A stretch of DNA of 7,577 nt, from positions 1 through 7,577 of the forward strand of contig JAHJCW010000080.1 of assembly GCA_018812885.1 (NCBI GenBank), given 5' to 3'. Both the position numbers and the translations under genes were made by a program. Origin of the DNA: a bacterium. GTDB lineage: Bacteria; Fidelibacterota; Marinisomatia; Marinisomatales; JAHJCW01. Within the stretch, counting starts at the first letter, position 1. Every line of letters begins with the position of its first letter. Below the pieces are notes generated by a model, which was not told the origin of the DNA, searched no databases, and was given only the letters and a program-made list of their open reading frames with translations. Shown piece by piece: positions 5,980 to 7,577 of this stretch.

Positions 5980-7577
5980 AAAAAAAATATTCAATTAATA
6001 ATTTTTCTTGTATTTGCGGCACAAATTGTATTAGGGCAATACAATTTGAAACAAGATTTTAGGTTGAACAAAATAAATTCTGCATATTTAAGTGAAGATC
6101 CCGGTTTACGCAGTAATGTTATTAATTGTATCGCCCTCCAAGGCGATATGACAACTTGGATTGGTACAGGTCAGGGGATTTCGGTAATGCACGATTCTTT
6201 GTCTATCTTTACTCTTGACACACTGCATTTTGTAGATGAGGACCCTTGTTTTTTGTTTGATTCAATCGCATCTATGGCAATTCAAGATAAGATTTTAGCA
6301 CTAGCAGGAGCATCACAGGAAAATGGAATTCCCTTGGGTACCGGTATTTATATAACCGAAGATGGATTGTCTGAGCAAATTGATTGGAAGAGATTTGATC
6401 AACCGGTAGACGCAATAGGTGATTCGTTAGCGGAAATTGGAGCAGGTTATTTTAACGCAAGACCTGTCACAAAACCGCTTACTAATGTTACCTACGATAT
6501 GACTATTAGTGGAGATTATTTATGGATTGTCAGTTGGGCAGGTGGATTGCGTCGAATAAATATTAATGATTTTGAAAAATGGGAAAGGATACCACTACCA
6601 AAAGATGATCAAGTAGAATTAAACACCTGTAATCCCGATAATTTCAATGAATTTGAGGGAAAGTTAATTTTAAACAATTATTATATGGACTCCAGTGATC
6701 CGGAACAAGGCGGTAATCATAATCATAAAGGATTTTCAGTCTTAGCTTACGGAGATACTGTTTGGGTAGGAACGGCCAATGGTATAAATCGTGGTATTTT
6801 AGGTGAAAACGGCTGTGTTGATTGGCACCACTATTCACATCCTGCTGATAATCTGTCCGGTAATTGGGTTCTGAGTATCGCAAAGCAGGAATGTAATAGT
6901 GAACGCATAATTTGGGCGGTTACTGTTAATGCCATCTTGCCATCAGAAAAAAGATCAGTAAGTTTTACGAGAGACGATGGGGAAATATGGGAAATCGTGG
7001 AAGCGTTAATTGGTGAACGCTGCCATGACATTTCCGTTCAGGGTTCGACAATATTAATCGCCTCGGATAGCGGATTATGGAAATCTGATGATGGCAACAA
7101 TTGGGACTTAATTCCACCGGCAGTTGAAGCCACACCAATTTCATCTGATGAAATATTAAATAATTCGGTTTACTCAGTTGCGGCAGATAATCGTGAATAT
7201 TTTGGCAAATCATTAATTTGGATTGGTACACCTGATGGCTTAGCCCGATCATATAATTCCACAGGAAATAATTGGCAAATTTATCGTGCTGAATATGACA
7301 AAGATGAAATCTATGCCTATCCGAATCCGTTCTCTCCATATTCTCATAATCAACTTAATGGTGATGGATGGGTGCGGTTTAACACAGGGGGCTATTCTGT
7401 TCAGCAAGTTGATTTGAATATTTATAATTTTGCATTAGAAACAGTATATTCAGAACAATTTGATTGGCAAACAAATCCCGGTGCCGTCAAATGGAATGGA
7501 CGTGATAAGGGTGGTAATTTAGTTTCTAATGGAGTGTACTTTGTGAATTTGCAGTTCTCAGAAAGCGAGAATTCTAC
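5977..7577 (+). CDS. Secreted beta-propeller-like protein with T9SS C-terminal sorting domain (3' end outside window)
   Basis: The frame is open for 533 codons to the last base, so the C-terminus is missing, probably by only a few dozen residues. Residues 1-20 form a signal peptide (MKKNIQLIIFLVFAAQIVLG) with V and G at -3/-1 and Gln21 as the likely first mature residue. The body has repeated propeller-blade motifs of the W-[IV]-G-T-x-x-G kind: WIGTGQGI (61-68), LWIVSWAGGL (182-191), VWVGTANGI (262-270), ILIASDSGLW (359-368) with KSDDGNNW after it, and LIWIGTPDGL (414-423). They resemble the sensor-like or sialidase-like propellers common in FCB surface proteins. From about residue 446 comes YAYPNPFSP, and then a FlgD-Ig-like domain (VKWNGRDKGGNLVSNGVYFV, residues 503-522) of the kind used for T9SS recognition. 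I cannot name a ligand or enzymatic activity. Its place after sprA and a glutaminyl cyclase supports it being a T9SS cargo. Confidence 0.8.
   Translation, partial: MKKNIQLIIFLVFAAQIVLGQYNLKQDFRLNKINSAYLSEDPGLRSNVINCIALQGDMTTWIGTGQGISVMHDSLSIFTLDTLHFVDEDPCFLFDSIASMAIQDKILALAGASQENGIPLGTGIYITEDGLSEQIDWKRFDQPVDAIGDSLAEIGAGYFNARPVTKPLTNVTYDMTISGDYLWIVSWAGGLRRININDFEKWERIPLPKDDQVELNTCNPDNFNEFEGKLILNNYYMDSSDPEQGGNHNHKGFSVLAYGDTVWVGTANGINRGILGENGCVDWHHYSHPADNLSGNWVLSIAKQECNSERIIWAVTVNAILPSEKRSVSFTRDDGEIWEIVEALIGERCHDISVQGSTILIASDSGLWKSDDGNNWDLIPPAVEATPISSDEILNNSVYSVAADNREYFGKSLIWIGTPDGLARSYNSTGNNWQIYRAEYDKDEIYAYPNPFSPYSHNQLNGDGWVRFNTGGYSVQQVDLNIYNFALETVYSEQFDWQTNPGAVKWNGRDKGGNLVSNGVYFVNLQFSESENS
7312..7577 (+). 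other. T9SS C-terminal sorting (PNPF / FlgD-Ig-like) domain, truncated by window end
   Basis: It begins at IYAYPNPFSP and contains the W-x-G-x-D-x-x-G-x-x-V-x-x-G-V-Y-F pattern of FlgD-like Ig domains, seen as WNGRDKGGNLVSNGVYFV at 7492-7542. In FCB bacteria such terminal domains direct proteins through the T9SS and are usually removed at the surface. The family type (A-like or FlgD-like) cannot be settled because the last residues are missing. Confidence 0.75.

Noticed and set aside
5980..5987. Run of eight A at the start of the third gene as a programmed slippage or frameshift site
   Set aside because: The frame after the TTG gives a normal signal peptide with Lys-Lys from the A-run, and no alternative start in another frame upstream would need slippage. 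It is ordinary AT-rich signal-peptide coding.
6965..7339. 124-residue ORF on the minus strand
   Set aside because: It lies opposite the well-supported propeller/sorting-domain gene and has no recognisable motif; it is a shadow. The same holds for the minus-strand ORFs at 6644-6883 and 6831-7031.

Overview
The window is coding almost end to end and all on the + strand. It holds three consecutive, tightly packed genes of a type IX secretion (T9SS, Por secretion) locus. The DNA is AT-rich, gene junctions are only 1-3 nt, and no Shine-Dalgarno sequence is obvious at either internal start. A SprA-family protein, an animal-type glutaminyl cyclase lipoprotein and a protein ending in a PNPF/FlgD-like sorting domain together point to the Bacteroidota/Chlorobiota/Fibrobacterota/Neomarinimicrobiota (FCB) group. 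The phrasing of the sorting domain (AYPNPFSP, then SHNQ) reminds me of Neomarinimicrobiota (SAR406) or Ignavibacteria more than classical Bacteroidota, but that is an impression, not a measurement.

Layout: (1) 1-5048 is the C-terminal ~1,680 codons of sprA, the giant outer-membrane translocon of the T9SS. Its 5' end lies outside the window. The reading frame is broken by one in-frame TAA at 984-986, and SprA-like sequence continues in the same frame on both sides of it. (2) 5052-5975 is an M28-fold glutaminyl-peptide cyclotransferase with a lipoprotein signal. (3) 5977 to the window end is a secreted beta-propeller-like protein, open to the last base. It starts at TTG and carries a signal peptide followed at once by Gln, plus a C-terminal T9SS sorting domain. 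No ORF with both a start and a stop inside the window represents this gene, so it is easy to miss.

The three genes can be read as one process: SprA is the export channel, the third protein looks like a cargo for such a channel, and the cyclase would convert the Gln exposed after signal-peptide cleavage into pyroglutamate (the 'Q-rule' described for Bacteroidetes). That functional link is inference. The families are clear from motifs. I see no RNA genes, CRISPR, insertion sequences, terminators or promoter-bearing intergenic regions.
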